From positions 71,155,980 to 71,219,979 of the forward strand of contig CP136063.1 in the NCBI GenBank assembly GCA_032622095.1: 64,000 nucleotides of DNA. The letters are read 5' to 3'. Source of the DNA: Siphonodentalium dalli. Taxonomy: Eukaryota > Mollusca > Scaphopoda > Gadilida > Siphonodentaliidae. The notes under the pieces were generated by a model. The model was not told where the DNA came from, searched no databases, and was given only the letters and a program-made list of their open reading frames with translations. The translations under genes and the position numbers were made by a program. Of the stretch, positions 35,596 through 48,388 are shown piece after piece; the first letter of the stretch is position 1, and each line of letters opens with the position of its first letter.

Positions 35596-38500
35596 TCCAG
35601 CGTAAACCAGCGTAAACAAATTTAACAATCATTTTCTCAGGTGTCGTTTTGGTAAAAATATCGCTCTCTCGACGGGATCTCTCGAGATCTGATCCGAACA
35701 ATAGCTAAGATGTATTTAGATAGAATTATTGAGAGACTTTGACAAATTATGGCATTTTGAGAGAATCGAGTGGAGAAAACATTTGCTTCAAACACGCGAA
35801 TTCAGCCAATTACAGTTGCAGACGAGCGCTGTCCCTGTCAGAATCAGATTGACAACACATCAATTGAACAAATGCTGGCCTTAAACTCACCTTTTTGGGA
35901 GGTAAATCCAATAAATTAGATATCAATACAATCCTTCTTAAGCACATTCAAAGATATCCCGCAAGTTTTTAATATCTTAGGACACAGCAACAGTCAAAAT
36001 GAATTAAATTAAATCAGCTTCCGAGACGAAGCGAGACATGTTCATGTGTACGATTTGATTTTGAGGCGCCTTGTTTACGATGACGTCATTTGCGTTGCTT
36101 CCCAACCTTAACCCTTTCCACTCCCAACGACATTTCAATTGGTTGAAATTAAAAAGTTCTCAAGTTCCAGCTCAACCTGAATCTAGTTACTCAATTGGTA
36201 GAAATACTTTAGCAGTAATTCTTAGTTTTATAAGTTATAACTCTAATTTTATTGACGATACGAGCTCAACATCATAATATGTCACTGTTTATGGCGGTGT
36301 TATCCAAACGTGTGCTTTGATAATGATTAGAATTTTATTTTGCGATCAAACGTCAGTGCAGCTCAGCAGAAACGCATAGGCACTAGTTCAATTCAATACC
36401 AGACAAAATGGAAATACAATCAATATTAATTGATAGAACCATTTCCGGACAGTTGTCTTGTATTGATATTTATTATGTTGTACCAAGGGAACTACATACA
36501 ACTTATTAGGAAGAGATAGACCACAGTTAAGGTTAACATCACTTTTGCGGATTTTTAATGACTGATTAAACATTTAAAAGAACAAAACTATTGACCGGGT
36601 TAGTATTCATTGAGAACATCCCATTTGTTTGTAGCTAATAGGTTATTTCGAATGTATTGCCATCACAGTCCGCATATCACATTATTCATCGGAACAGTTG
36701 TTATATTAGATAATTCTTCATAAGGGGGTTCATCTCCTGTCTACAGTCTTTGGTAAAAATATTCAACCGTAATGAAATTTCAAACCCGACGGGCCATCAT
36801 TTGGAAATTTCTTGGGGGTCAAATGTTTATAACAGTTTAATTTAAAAACCATTTAGTGTTGCAGTCTGTTTACCAACGGTAGACTATATTTATCTTCTTT
36901 CGGTAAACTGTTTAAAATTAAATGGCCCATTGGAAGTTCTCCAGATACTATGATTGTTTTATTTTTTATTTTTTTTAATAGATTTTGGGAAATTCAAACC
37001 TGAGGGATGCAAATTTCAGTCAGGTTCAATCAAGATGTCTAAATAGAATTCCCAAGTCAGACACCCCAAACGATGTTTTCCTAGCCATATCACTGCCCGA
37101 ATCGCGGACTCAGTGATTATGGGGATATAACCCACTTGGACCTAATATACGATTGTGTTTAATATAAAACTGTATATGTACACAAACAAAGCAAAAATAC
37201 AAATTACCCTTGTCAAGTCTTCTCTTGTTCTTCTTTGCATTTCTGGTCAACATGTTTGCGTTTTACTGAACTTATTTTATTACGCAACCAGGGGCCTATA
37301 CTATAGAATACATTTTTTTAATAACAGGCTTATTTGAGCCGTACATAAGGTGTCGAGTACTATAAACCAATGTATGCTAATAGCGCGCGTGTGCGATTTG
37401 TTGTGAATCACAAAAGACGGCAAATTTAGTATCGACCACCGTTCGTTAAACACACATCTAAAAAAAATTGTCAAGGGAAATTACTCTAATGATATATGCG
37501 AATGCTATGGCAATGCCTATTTGTGTCTGTTGGTGAGTGATTTAGTTGATGTATAAAGATACATTATATGTGACTAGTTTCCTATACTTTGATTATTTTG
37601 ACCACAATTGCGCACGGTGAAAATTCGTCCCTTCGGTATCGTGTGGAATACTGGTTACCATTTTCAGATGTTTTATGTTACATGTTTCTTGACGGTTCGT
37701 CGACAGAGGTCGGCAAACAATCATATTGGTTGCCCTTGAAATGCAAAATAGCAACTTCAGATTACCAAGGGTGGAACCTGATTTGTCTAGCTAGCTTTGG
37801 ACAGGGACAGTGGACGAAATATTAGAAGTGGGAACATCTAGACCGTAACAGTTGAAAGTTTGAGGTACCATGCAGCTGGAACAATTCGATCCATGGTGGG
37901 GTTGCGATGGCTATTCTCGGACTTAAATATATATAGCACCATCTACTTAAATATTACCTAACTCTCGGTCCCTTCCATTTATACCTAACTAAGGGACTGA
38001 ATTTAGGTAACCATATGACATTTGGTTCATTACTACATTGGTAAGTTAAGGATCAGGGGACCTCGATTTGTGCTAAGAATTCACTCATGGAATATTATGT
38101 GTGGCACTATTGGCCAAATTAAATTGTTTAGACCACAAGGTGACCGCAAATTTCTTGAACACACAAATGCCATGTGGTTCGAATAAGTTACATAATGTCA
38201 TGGTCAATATTTGGGGTCCACTGATTCTTAACACAACTTAGCCTGAAATTATCAGTAACTGTTTCTTGTTTCATCACGAAATGCCACCACCACCACCCCC
38301 TCCCCTATTCATCGCGTATATGTAGCTTCGCACAAAGATCGTTTATGTTTTGAATCCAAGCCCGATAACTGTATCTCTTTAATTCCATAATTAATTAAAA
38401 TCTAGGCCGCTGACATGTCTACCCTTTTCAACTCCGTTGAGCACAAACCACGATGGGTTAACAATTCAGATTCCGGTACCGCATTACAAAGAACATGTAC

Positions 38501-38989
38501 CCAACTAATCCCACTCACCATTATACGTATGGTGAATCGTTGTGATCACGGCGTGAAAAATCAATAATATAGCCTATGCAGTAGTAATCTGATACTGAAT
38601 ATTTACAAAAATGGTATTATTGCTGTACTATAGAACACACTTAACCAGTATTGCGAGTTTTTACATATAACAAAGCTTCGAGTACTATGAAAACATGAAA
38701 ATATGAAACTTTCAGACCCCCTTTTTCACCACCAAATGGAGATTTTCCGATCAAGTGAATCCCGGTATATAGATGGTTCCCCACAAAGATCATTATATAA
38801 GTCCTTAGTTGTCAATGTATTCTGCATATAAAGAGTTTTGGGCATATATTGAGTTTCAATTTACAATCAAAGAAATATACTAATAGAAATACAGTCGAAT
38901 ACTATAGAACACAAAATATGTATTACAAAATTAGTAAATTACAAATTAACACTGATATTACAAAAATTGTAATCTATAATATAGGACAC

Positions 38990-39090
38990 AGAGTCGTTAT
39001 TTGGTGGGAGAATCTGGATTCAGATTAAGGATTAGATTTCGTCGTAATCCGGATTCAGATTCTGATTCCGATTACGGACTCAAACGTTCA
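38990..39090. repeat. Inverted-repeat arm, partner at 42585-42665
   Basis: The phrase gtcgttatttggtgggagaa, followed by tctggattcagatt and several ggattcagatt-type words, is inverted in 42585-42665 (aatccagattctcacgaaataacgac). The pair flanks about 3.5 kb of nested repeats. Confidence 0.6.
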
Positions 39091-39999
39091 TAATTTAAAC
39101 AAACCGAGATTTCGCCACCTCGGAGTTTAAAAACACAATAAAACATAATAATCCGCCCCTTCTATACAACTTATTGCAGAATATAAACGTTCTATATCAA
39201 AGAATTTTAAATGCGGAGACAAATTTGTGTTATCAAGTGTAAACGGGGAGAATATTACTGAAATTAGCCAAATAATAATGTTATTGATAGTAACGCTGGG
39301 GGAGCACTTCGGTTGATGGCGAACTTGAATTCATTATGTTCATTTCATCATTCCAGCCATAAAATACCGCCCGAACGCATGTCGATTTCAAATTCGGCGG
39401 ATACGTCACCATTGATCAAATTCACGTGAACCTGCATGGATACGTCTTCTGCTTTGTTCGTTATTATATGTTCCTTCTTATTCAAGAAATAGTAGGATTA
39501 TATGATATCGATGGATTATCAGATACACGTATGTACTAGCTATCTAGTCTTATAGAAATTTCATATCAATAATGTTTTGTTTCGTTAAATGCAGTCGTTT
39601 TGCACAATAGGCTGTGTATAGTGCAAACACACAGGCATTTTTGGCCAATGTGCTGTACATTAGTTGGAAAATAAAGCTTTGCTCATGAAGCTAATGTTGT
39701 GGTCTTGTGAACGTGGACGTGAACTACATCTCCCAATCGCACAATCACAAATGTAAAGCTTATTCTTGTATATCAGGACTGTATAGTGAAAATGTCAGTC
39801 AATTTATTGATTAAGTACCGGTACCCACACGTACAGGTTCTAGGGACGTGGCTAGAGGTTTCACATGGGAGTGCTCCATCAAATTTCCGGACAACTGCAC
39901 TCCCCCCCCCCCCCCTGAATCAAACTCACATTTTCGCAGAATTCAGAATTCCATTTGCCCCCCCCCCCCTTGGAAATATCCAACCTGACACACCCTAAG

Positions 40000-40255
40000 A
40001 TTGGAAAATTACCAACTTTTACTGGTTGAAAAATCAAACATTCCAACCTACATATGGTGTCAAATTAATTTCCAACTAATGTTGTGTCACGCATGAAATT
40101 TCCAACTGCTGGAAATGTACCAAAGTTTAGTTTAAACATATTTATTTGTCAAATTTAGATAACACATGATATATAAAACATATATTTGTTTATACAGACA
40201 ATGGGATTGGAGGACAAGTGCTGACTCACTTAATGGTACCCCCTCTCATATATGT
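40000..40255. repeat. Dispersed ttggaaa repeat joined to LINE-like 3' tail
   Basis: 40000-40125 carries ttccaac words in opposite orientation to the 17-kb copy, including ccaactaatgttgtgtcacgcatg. Next, tttaaacatatttatttgtc at 40131 resembles the 3' terminus of the CR1-like LINE at 27866, suggesting a short LINE tail on the minus strand. Confidence 0.45.
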
Positions 40256-40257
40256 TA

Positions 40258-40965
40258 CTAGCAGGTTAGCCAGCCACTGGCGGCAATCGTCAGAAACATG
40301 ACAATTTTAAATTGTTTTAATTAACTTTTTTAATTAATTTTTTAATTTAATTTTTTGTTTCTCAATGAGTTAATTGTGCCTTTTTAATTTAATGGTTTTT
40401 TTAATAAACGTTTTTAATATAATTTTTTGTTTTTCGATTTGACCTTGAATTGATCATTTTCAAGGTCAAGGTCAGGTCGGGGTCACAATTTAACCCGTCC
40501 ATGACACTTCCCTACTGACACTTCCCGTAGGTAGCAAGTTTGAGCTCAATCGGTTGGAGTCTATAAAGGACACACACATATATATCATTTGTGGGTACCC
40601 GTTTCAAGGTGAAGATCACCTTGGGCGGAAATACTGACCCGATGAAAATCTCCCCGTTCCTAGGAAGCCGTAAGTACGAAATTAAGTACGAAATTTCGCC
40701 TCGAGACGGTCAATGGAGCCGTATTTATACTAGTCGTGTATATAGACGCTCTTTATCATCGACACTGCGGATACGAACGCTCTTTAACTATCAATGCGAT
40801 TAACCCCGCAGTGCCGTTTTGTGACTGAGAGTGGAGAACGGGTGCTCTGAGCTTCTCCAAAACACCGCGACGGCCATTCCCGTGGCTGTTTACCCTTAGA
40901 TAGGTAGTTTGGTCTCGATCGGTCCAGCCGTTTTCGATTCTATAGCGTCTATATATATACGTAGT
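40258..40965. repeat. Dispersed element B, copy 1
   Basis: Begins at gcaggttagccagccactgg. It runs through caaggtcaaggtcaggtcgg, aagtttgagctcaatcggtt, gggtacccgtttcaaggtga and gttcctaggaagcc, and ends with gcgattaaccccgcagtgcc and ttttgtgactgagag. The same landmarks in the same order form copy 2 just downstream. Non-coding; origin unassigned. Confidence 0.7.
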
Positions 40966-40995
40966 TCTCAAATTATATAGTAGAATAGTAGACTA

Positions 40996-41612
40996 GCAGG
41001 TTAGCCCGCCACTGGCGGCAATCGTCAGAAACATGACAATTTTTAATTTTTTAATTAATTTTTTTTAATTAATATTTTTATTTAATTTTTTAATTTAATT
41101 TTTTGTTTTTCAATGAGTTAATTGTGCCTTTTTAATTTACTTGATTTTTTAATTTTATTTTTTGTTTTTATTTTTTGTTTTTCAACTTGAACCGATTTGA
41201 CCTTGAATTGATCATTTTCAAGGTCAAGGTCAGGTTGGGGTCACAATTTAACCCGTCCATGACACTTCGCGTAGGTAGCAAGTTTGAGCTCAATCGGTTC
41301 GAGTCTATAAATGACACACACATATATATCATTTGTGGGTACCCGTTTCAAGGTGAAGATCACCTCGGGTGGAAAAACTGACCAGATGAAAATGTTCCCC
41401 CGTTCCTAGGAAGCCCTAAGTACGTAAGAATCACACACAGAAGCGAGTTCCATTTCGATCGATAACGTAAACAAAAGCCGTATGCGAAAGCCGAAGGGAA
41501 TAAAGAGCGTTAACCGGTTAACAAAGCAAAATATGGACAACATAATGAGCACTAATGCGTTAACCCCACGGTACCGTTTTTTGTGACTGGGAGTAGTTCT
41601 CAAATATAGAGG
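40996..41612. repeat. Dispersed element B, copy 2
   Basis: A directly repeated, slightly shorter version of 40258-40965. It starts at agcaggttagcccgccactgg and ends near gcgttaaccccacggtaccg and tttgtgactgggagtag. High identity in the first ~420 bp and divergent middles suggest one family with variable internal segments. Confidence 0.7.
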
Positions 41613-42123
41613 AGATTACACTGAATAATAAATAATTGATAATGGCAAAGCAACATGACTACCAAAAACACGTTGAACATATATGTATATATATATATAT
41701 GTATTTGTTTATAATCGGGTTTGTTTGTTGCGTTTGCTGGCTTGCATTGTACGTATCATTATTTGGAATAGTTAGTCAAAAGAATCCTGATTTTCCTCAC
41801 GTATGAATAACTGTACAGCTAAGAAAATTGTACCAAAGTTCGGGGGGGGGTCGAGACACCCCAACCAACCCTGTTCCTGCACTCCTGACAAGTTTCGTGT
41901 GTTCTCCACAACGTCTTCTAAATTTGATTCAGGAGATCTAGAGCTGTTATAAATGCGTGCCCTCATCAATAAACAGACTTTAATTTGAAAAAAAGATGCG
42001 ATTAAGTGGGATTGGCAGCTAATTAGGTGCCATATATATACACATAGAAGAAAAGCATGACTTTCACAACAAGCATGAACATTATAAATATAAGATACAA
42101 ACAAGAGGTGTGCACTCGAGTGC

Positions 42124-42528
42124 TATCATACCCCCACAAACCCAACAAAAAAAAATTTAACTTTAAAGAAAAATTCGGACTAATAATATCGATATGGTGT
42201 CACAAGAAGCTTGTACAGAAAAAATTATTCAAATTGGTTCATATTTGTTAAAGTTATTAAGTCAGACAGAATGTTCTAAGTCAAAATAAGTCGAAAATGA
42301 AGCGTAACTTGAAAAAAGAAAGTCGGACCTAACCGCAATTAGCATCATGTGGAGAGACCGTCCTAAGGAGATTGCATAAATTTTTTTATTGAAATCGGTT
42401 CATAGTTGTTCGAGTTATGAGGTCGGGCGGACGGGCGGACGGACACATCACGGAGGGAGAAAGCGTGACGGACGGACGCAGTCAATCCAGTATACCCCCA
42501 TTTTCTTCGAAAGTGGGGGTATAATGAT
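42124..42528. mobile_element. ~400-bp MITE with tatacccccac ends
   Basis: The left end atcatacccccac and right end gtgggggtataatgat are inverted. A second internal hairpin, tataccccca...tgggggtata, sits at 42491-42522. The interior carries the phrases ttgaaatcggttcatagttg, ttcgagttatgaggtcgg and cggacggac. No coding capacity. Confidence 0.65.
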
Positions 42529-42670
42529 ATTTGTGTCGAATACATGAGCAACGTTAAACATAGTATCGGAGACCATGTGGATTTCAAAATCTGACCTAGA
42601 ATCGGACATTAGCCCCGCCCCCGTAATCGGATTCGTATTCTGAATCCAGATTCTCACGAAATAACGACTG

Positions 42671-43961
42671 GGGTCAATACTATGAATAATTATACACCTG
42701 CAAATACAAATATCATTTATTAATTTGTAAGAACAAGTTTCTGTTAACTATCAGTGGTTTCATAGTATAGCGAAAATTGAGACTTATATTTTATTTGTAC
42801 ACTAAATTATGAATATACAAACATATAGTTAATATGTCGCGAGAAGCAGGAGAGATATCAAGAGAGATATAGAGCGAAAGGGGGGAATAGAAGACGTGGG
42901 CCAGATGAGGTCGTGAGATGATGACAGTGGTGGGGAGTTTTCAATAACTGGGTTGTTGCGTGAGTAGGAATGATGCTAGTATATATAGAAATCGTCATGC
43001 GACAGGCACCATGGAGGAGCTTAATCACAATTGCTACATATATGGTGGGGAATGTAATGCTGCCGCATAACGCAGCCGGAATCCAGATAAATTCGTTACC
43101 AATGCAAGTAGATAGAATCATGGGAATATTTTTGTTCTCATGATATATGTCTGTACTGCATTAACTATTTGTTTGTTTTCGCGAATGCTAATTTCCCTTG
43201 ATCCCCACAATATAGTATTCTCAGATAGGACAACGTTGGGTAGGGAGTCATTTCGTTCTCTTCTGGGCTCTTGATTAAATTTACATCTAATGAGATAGTG
43301 GTGTGTTGTCTCAAGTTCCTCTCATAAACAGAAGAGGGATTTTTTATTTACATGATTATGTGTCAGGTCACAACTCGGGTGGCTGCAGTTCGGGTATGAA
43401 GGATATGAGATTTGCGGCATTTACTATGATAAAACTAGACAGGTGGGCGTATATTGTCTCTGTTGAATTCCTTTTTGAAGTCTTCGAGTGTAGTACAGTG
43501 TACTGCTACTCTTTGTAGTTTCCGGCAGTTTGTTCCATTCAGTAATAGAAGTTGGTAAGAAAGAATCCATATAATAGTCATAGTTAATATTCGGGGGTAC
43601 ATGATATTTCCAGCTGATAAAACAATTTCACAAGGTGGTGGAACGAATCGACCCTGTCCGTGCGTATCATAAATGGGTATATGATCCGGTTTAAGGGTGT
43701 GAAAAATAAAAAATTGATGTTTGACAACCCATACGGAGACCTCTAGCCACATTCATTAAAGTTATAACTTTCAATTAACTTTCATAGTACTCGAAAATTC
43801 TTTGTGATTGTGAGATATTAGTAGTTACAAAGAACACATATTATTTGTGATTTATGTTTGTAATTGTAGGTTCATAGTATTAGCGGAATGAGAAATTGTT
43901 ATTTCTTACAAAGAATTGTAGAATACTACACAGAAAATGCTTCATAGTATTGACCCCTGTA
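42671..43961. mobile_element. Candidate inverted-repeat element with ggggtcaatactatgaa ends
   Basis: Left end tggggtcaatactatgaa and right end ttcatagtattgaccccta-type sequence (43944-43961) are reverse complements over about 17 bp. A possible ctg target duplication flanks them. Further tactatgaa/ttcatagta words lie inside (43783 and 43871) and outside (about 38685). It carries a LINE 3' fragment in its middle. Confidence 0.45.
43150..43640 (-). pseudogene. LINE 3' fragment (CR1/L2-like C-terminus)
   Basis: The minus strand encodes YYMDSFLPTSITEWNKLP (near 43530-43590), then TLEDFKKEFN, and after frameshifts a C-x-C...TTHHYLIRC knuckle and RRERNDSLPNVV near 43230-43330. These are the C-terminal landmarks of CR1/L2-type ORF2 proteins. 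Frameshifts and stops separate the pieces, so it is a dead, truncated copy. Confidence 0.65.
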
Positions 43962-45139
43962 CTTGCGTCGATTCCCATGAATAAAATAACGTGTAAGGGT
44001 ACATGTACATTCACACACTGATAATATTGCACGGTATGTTTTGCAGGTATTTCATCATAGAAAACCATATGTCGCCAAAATATGCACAGCAACGTGCATA
44101 ATAATACAATGCATCTTTACATATAAACTAACGGCATGATAATTAAAATTGATGTAGTTCCACTGTATAGTTAATGCTTTATGTTCTCTTATTCTATGGA
44201 ACATGATAGGGTTTTGATAATAGAGATTTATTAAAAAGATGATAGAACGAGAAGGAACACACATTATATACATAATACATGTATATAACAATCTCCCGAG
44301 TCCCGATCAACATGGCGACATGATGGCGTACGTCTTACGGAGCATGGTGTTTGTGCCTCACGCGTGTTCGGTTTATTTTCGTAAATATTGCGACATACTG
44401 TATCATTAATCAAAAGCGTTCGCAATCGAAATTGTGATAAGTGCGTTTAAAACGACCGGTTACTCTTATTTTTTTTTGTATTTTTTTTTTTTGTGGATAA
44501 AAGTGCACTCTTATATTCCCCAGGATTATGTTGAAGTAGCGCGATGAATAGGTCAGAATATTGAGAAAATGATAGAGGTTGTTAATTGCACAGGATTACT
44601 ACTGATGCAGATTCAGCTCTATTGAGTCCGAGTTGTATATTTGACTAGCAACAAATATACCTATACCTGTAAATGAAACTCAGATGTGTTTGAGATAGAA
44701 ATTTATTTTGCCACTAGATAATAAGTGTAGCAATAGGCAGGATAAGCCTTGCAATGCAAACACATCCGTGACAGTTGTACGAACGCATATACATTTAAAA
44801 AGTACAACGTTTTTGGTCACAACCATGGTATTGTACTCTGAATAATACAATCCAGACAGTTTGTGTTTAACGAGTGATTTCCAAGAAAAGAAACAAGGTT
44901 AGACACCTGTATTTAAGAATTCACGAAGATCATTAGCTAATAAAGCTTTCGGCAAGATATCATAGTTCGTGCATGTACTCATATTTAACCCTGAATTCGT
45001 TTGAGTTTGGTATCGCCCGGTGAAATTTAGACGAGACTTACATGATGCACAAATTATGTCGGGTAAAATATATCAATATAAAAACTATTCGTACAAACCT
45101 AATATGTTATACCATTTGTCGATTTATCTATTGTCTTAC

Positions 45140-45391
45140 CTTTGCATTCAAATGTTATGCAAGCAAATCTATATTCGATATCTTCTAACTTTAGCTCCAA
45201 CATCGACCTTCCACAATAATATGAATTTTGTTTACCGATCTGTTCACAAGCTGTCCTGAAGTTGGATTTCTTCTCTATACAGATGGTGCAGGCTGCATTG
45301 CTCACCTGTATGTAGTTAGCATGACAATCCAATCCGAGATTTTGGTCATTCTTGTGAACACATTTCGGCTTCGGGTCACGACTTAGCGTAC
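45140..45391 (-). CDS. Receptor exon: 8-cysteine extracellular module 1 (RBL/SUEL-like)
   Basis: The minus-strand exon I prefer is 252 nt (84 codons). It runs from an acceptor after a tttttctttcacaatgaag tract to an aaag|gtaagac donor, with phase 1 at both ends. It contains KCVHKNDQNLGLDC and ends FACITFEC, with eight cysteines aligning one-to-one with the module at 23465-23719. The frame remains open to 45533 (about 47 more codons), so a longer exon using a more upstream acceptor is possible. That upstream part overlaps a dispersed repeat, which argues for the shorter exon. The donor joins in phase to the next module (Asp codon). As in module 2, YGR and DPC lectin motifs are absent. The exon(s) before it, including the signal peptide, were not identified. 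Confidence 0.65.
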
Positions 45392-48388
45392 CTTCATTGT
45401 GAAAGAAAAATGGTTGACAATTACCAGAAACACGTAGGCGGAGACTTTGTCTCATCCACCAACTTTGGCCAAATGTTTCAACAGTTGCACACTTCATGCC
45501 TGGCACAACAATAGGATGAAATTGTTCGCACACTGACGCACAGTAATTCGTTTATACAACCGGCATTTAGTGTGTATTTCATTAAGTTGTTATTTTAGGC
45601 AAATGGTTGAAGATTTTCATAATTTAGATCAATGGGTAGACATAAATGGTCATCAGTTGGTCAGACATCGCCATCGTACAATATCATCGAATGAAGGTGA
45701 TTTGACGACGACAATACATTGGCCGCTATAACTGTTGATCGTGGGTTCAAGAAAACCCCCTCAAATCAATACATGCTTCAGACTGACGAAAGGAACTTGT
45801 TTATTGTGTTTTGTGCACAAAAACATATTCTTGAATTCAGAGAGACGGGAAGTATCCACTAGACAAATGATATCTTAAACGCTCACAGTTGCACCGGTGC
45901 CGCGGAAAGATTAAGCCTGGGTCACTACCGCTACGTTCGAGAAAGATGCGGATTTCATTCATGAATGTTAGCGATTTAGTCGTGCCGCGGTCTCTATATA
46001 TTGTGATATGTAAAATCTGATAGATTGTATCGCGGTCCCTATACAGCTTTGGGTCATTTGAATTTCGTTCTGAATCGATTTTCGATCGGGACCCGTGTCG
46101 ATTATGATTTTTAGAAATTTTTCAAGCGTTTTTATTTTCGGAAATCTATGAAAATGGCTGAAAGGTGAGTCATTTCATATCTCTTTCTCTTTTCTGTTTT
46201 TGCGATTAGTCAACTCTTTGTAATTTTGGGGAGTTGTGTTAGCTATATTCCAGCCCGCAAATATAGAACAATATTGACCATCATTGAGACACTTGCTTAT
46301 CACTATGTGATTTACTATTGAAAATGAACACTGTGCTTAAAAACCCCATGGTATTCTTGTTCATATCTCAAGCATATGGTTATACGTGCTATGTTATTTA
46401 TAAAAGACTCATCAAATTAAAAAAAAAGAATTCGGCTCGTTACTAATGTTAAGACTCTGAACAGATTCTTTCCCCATCTTGCCCTCGACAGCCACCATAA
46501 AACTGAGCGAAAATGGACCAAAATTTATGCAGTTGTCGGAATAAAACCGGCTGACCACAGTGTAGCCGCTACAAAATAAACAACCCGGTTTATAAATTAA
46601 ACCCAGTATATAAAAAATCTGAAGAATATGACCCCAATTTAATGGTCGCAACGACATTGAACATGGGTGACCATGAATAATATCACCCCCGTGTACGTGG
46701 TATCGCCAAACCTGAGGGTATCGCAAAACCCGAGAAAATGGGAACGTCATTTTCACGTATATGATATGGGGATATATGTTGGTTTCTCATCGTAAAACAG
46801 ACAACGAACATCTTCATGTGTATGTCCACATGAAGCAGGAGTATTTATCCACCCGCTGTCAATAAGTTTTCCCAGATCAAACCATTTAATATTTTTTGGC
46901 GAATTTTTTCAATAGTGTTTTTGCTTTGGTCACTCAAATGTTCGAGAACATCCACCCACTAGTATAGTTCCTGGACTTCCACGCTGCCAAAACAAATGCC
47001 GGTATATAGTTGAATCTGTCAATGAAGCATAGGATTGAACAGAATTAAAAAAATCAGTGTCGTTCTCAATATCCGCGCGATAAGGAGTGACCATTGTCGA
47101 CACAGAAAGGTGTTAAACGCCGCAGACGAAGATGTCACCAAACGCCGATCATCTGTGCAGTAAATATGCTTAGTATACTTAAGGAGTTCTGATGAGTTTT
47201 CGAGTGTTTTATGTGTATCTGAGACTGATCAATTGAACTGTGAATGTCATCTGAAATATGAATCTATAACATATTCGAAATATTGTGTACATATCTATTA
47301 TGAATGTATTTTAATTGACATTAATTGAACATCCATCTCAGCATTCAGATTTGCGATCTCAAAAAGGTGAATGAATGATAACGCGATGCCTTGATCACAC
47401 GCACGTGAATGCTGTCGTTCGCATGCATGCAGCTAACCGGGTATTCGTTTAGTATTAACAGGCTTGGAGTTTGTATATAGACCACACATGAAGGGCGAAA
47501 CGCTACAACGTATCAACGATTTGCTATAATCATGTTTATTTTACAGACTTTATGACTCGTTCCCACTCGCATAGTATTGTTTTGTGGGTATTTTATGACC
47601 ATTCTAATTTTTTTATATTTTTATTGAATAACATTTGAACATACGTATACATAGCTAATACAAGTTACATCTAAAGAATGCATTAATATGCAGACACACG
47701 CCTATCGCTCTGTCTTGCGCTCTCTATAGACATACCAGCTTTCATACGTAACTTACATACAATCCCGACTGAGGCCACGTTCACGAACCGGGATACCTTG
47801 TCATGGGAATACGTAGCATTTGACTTACATGTCAAAGATTTGCTAAATATGGAGTATAAACTACGAGTATTATTTTCAGTCATTGCCGTCTATTATATAT
47901 TGGACAGTTTCGAAGCCTGGAAATATATATGCGCTCATGGAATTTTAGAGATTTCAGACATACAATATAAAACTATTTTTAAGGGTCAACTGAGTAATCG
48001 TTATTTGTGTTTAGTATCTAAAATCATATGTTCTAATGCTAAAATAATATACATTAAGCATTCAAGATATATCATTCATATGTGCAGGAATTGGCTTTAA
48101 TTTGACGAATCGTGTGGAAATTTGGCGTGCAATTTGATGAGGTGTGTGCACGTAGCCTTAGTCCCGTGGGTGAAGGTCGGCTGTTATCGGTGGTGAACAA
48201 GTAGATATAGTTTCTTTAACAGAGTATAAGAATATGTGATGTGGGTATATATATACACAATGGAAGTAATAATTAATTATGTGCTCTGGTCGACATTTAT
48301 GTATTCATTCATGGCCAACTAAGGACGGCTATGAATAGTGGGAGTAATATAATAGTAGCAATAATAACATTTCTGGTGATAGGAGTAA
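45392..48388. other. Upstream non-coding region
   Basis: 45460-45535 holds a piece of the dispersed ttggaaa/catgcctg(a/g)cacaac repeat. At 46151-46163 an ATG (MKMAER) meets a gtgagt donor on the plus strand, too short to call. The frame at 46412-46756 (minus) has no recognised domain. 48110-48388 is probably the 3' UTR of the L1-like element. Confidence 0.35.

Larger units (their letters stand above)
23720..45139. other. Giant receptor intron (21.4 kb) filled with repeats
   Basis: Lies between the two cysteine-module exons and is dominated by LINE remains and tandem arrays listed separately. At 23720-25640 no gene is seen. At 25640-25960 there are several poly-C and poly-A runs (for example 25651-25667 and 25712-25736). 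At 35600-38900 nothing beyond AT-rich sequence is recognised. Confidence 0.5.

Noticed and set aside
45721-45760. tRNA box-B-like gtgggttcaag-aaaacccc
   Set aside because: No box A at the proper distance and no cloverleaf, so not called as tRNA or SINE.
46151-46163. Short plus-strand initial exon (MKMAER before gtgagt)
   Set aside because: Six codons and a donor are expected by chance at this frequency. No partner exon was identified.
47683-47883. Minus-strand ATG frame meeting a gtaagt donor, considered as the missing receptor first exon
   Set aside because: The peptide (MTENNTRSLYSIFSKSLT) lacks a signal-peptide hydrophobic core, so the phase-1 donor is probably coincidental.
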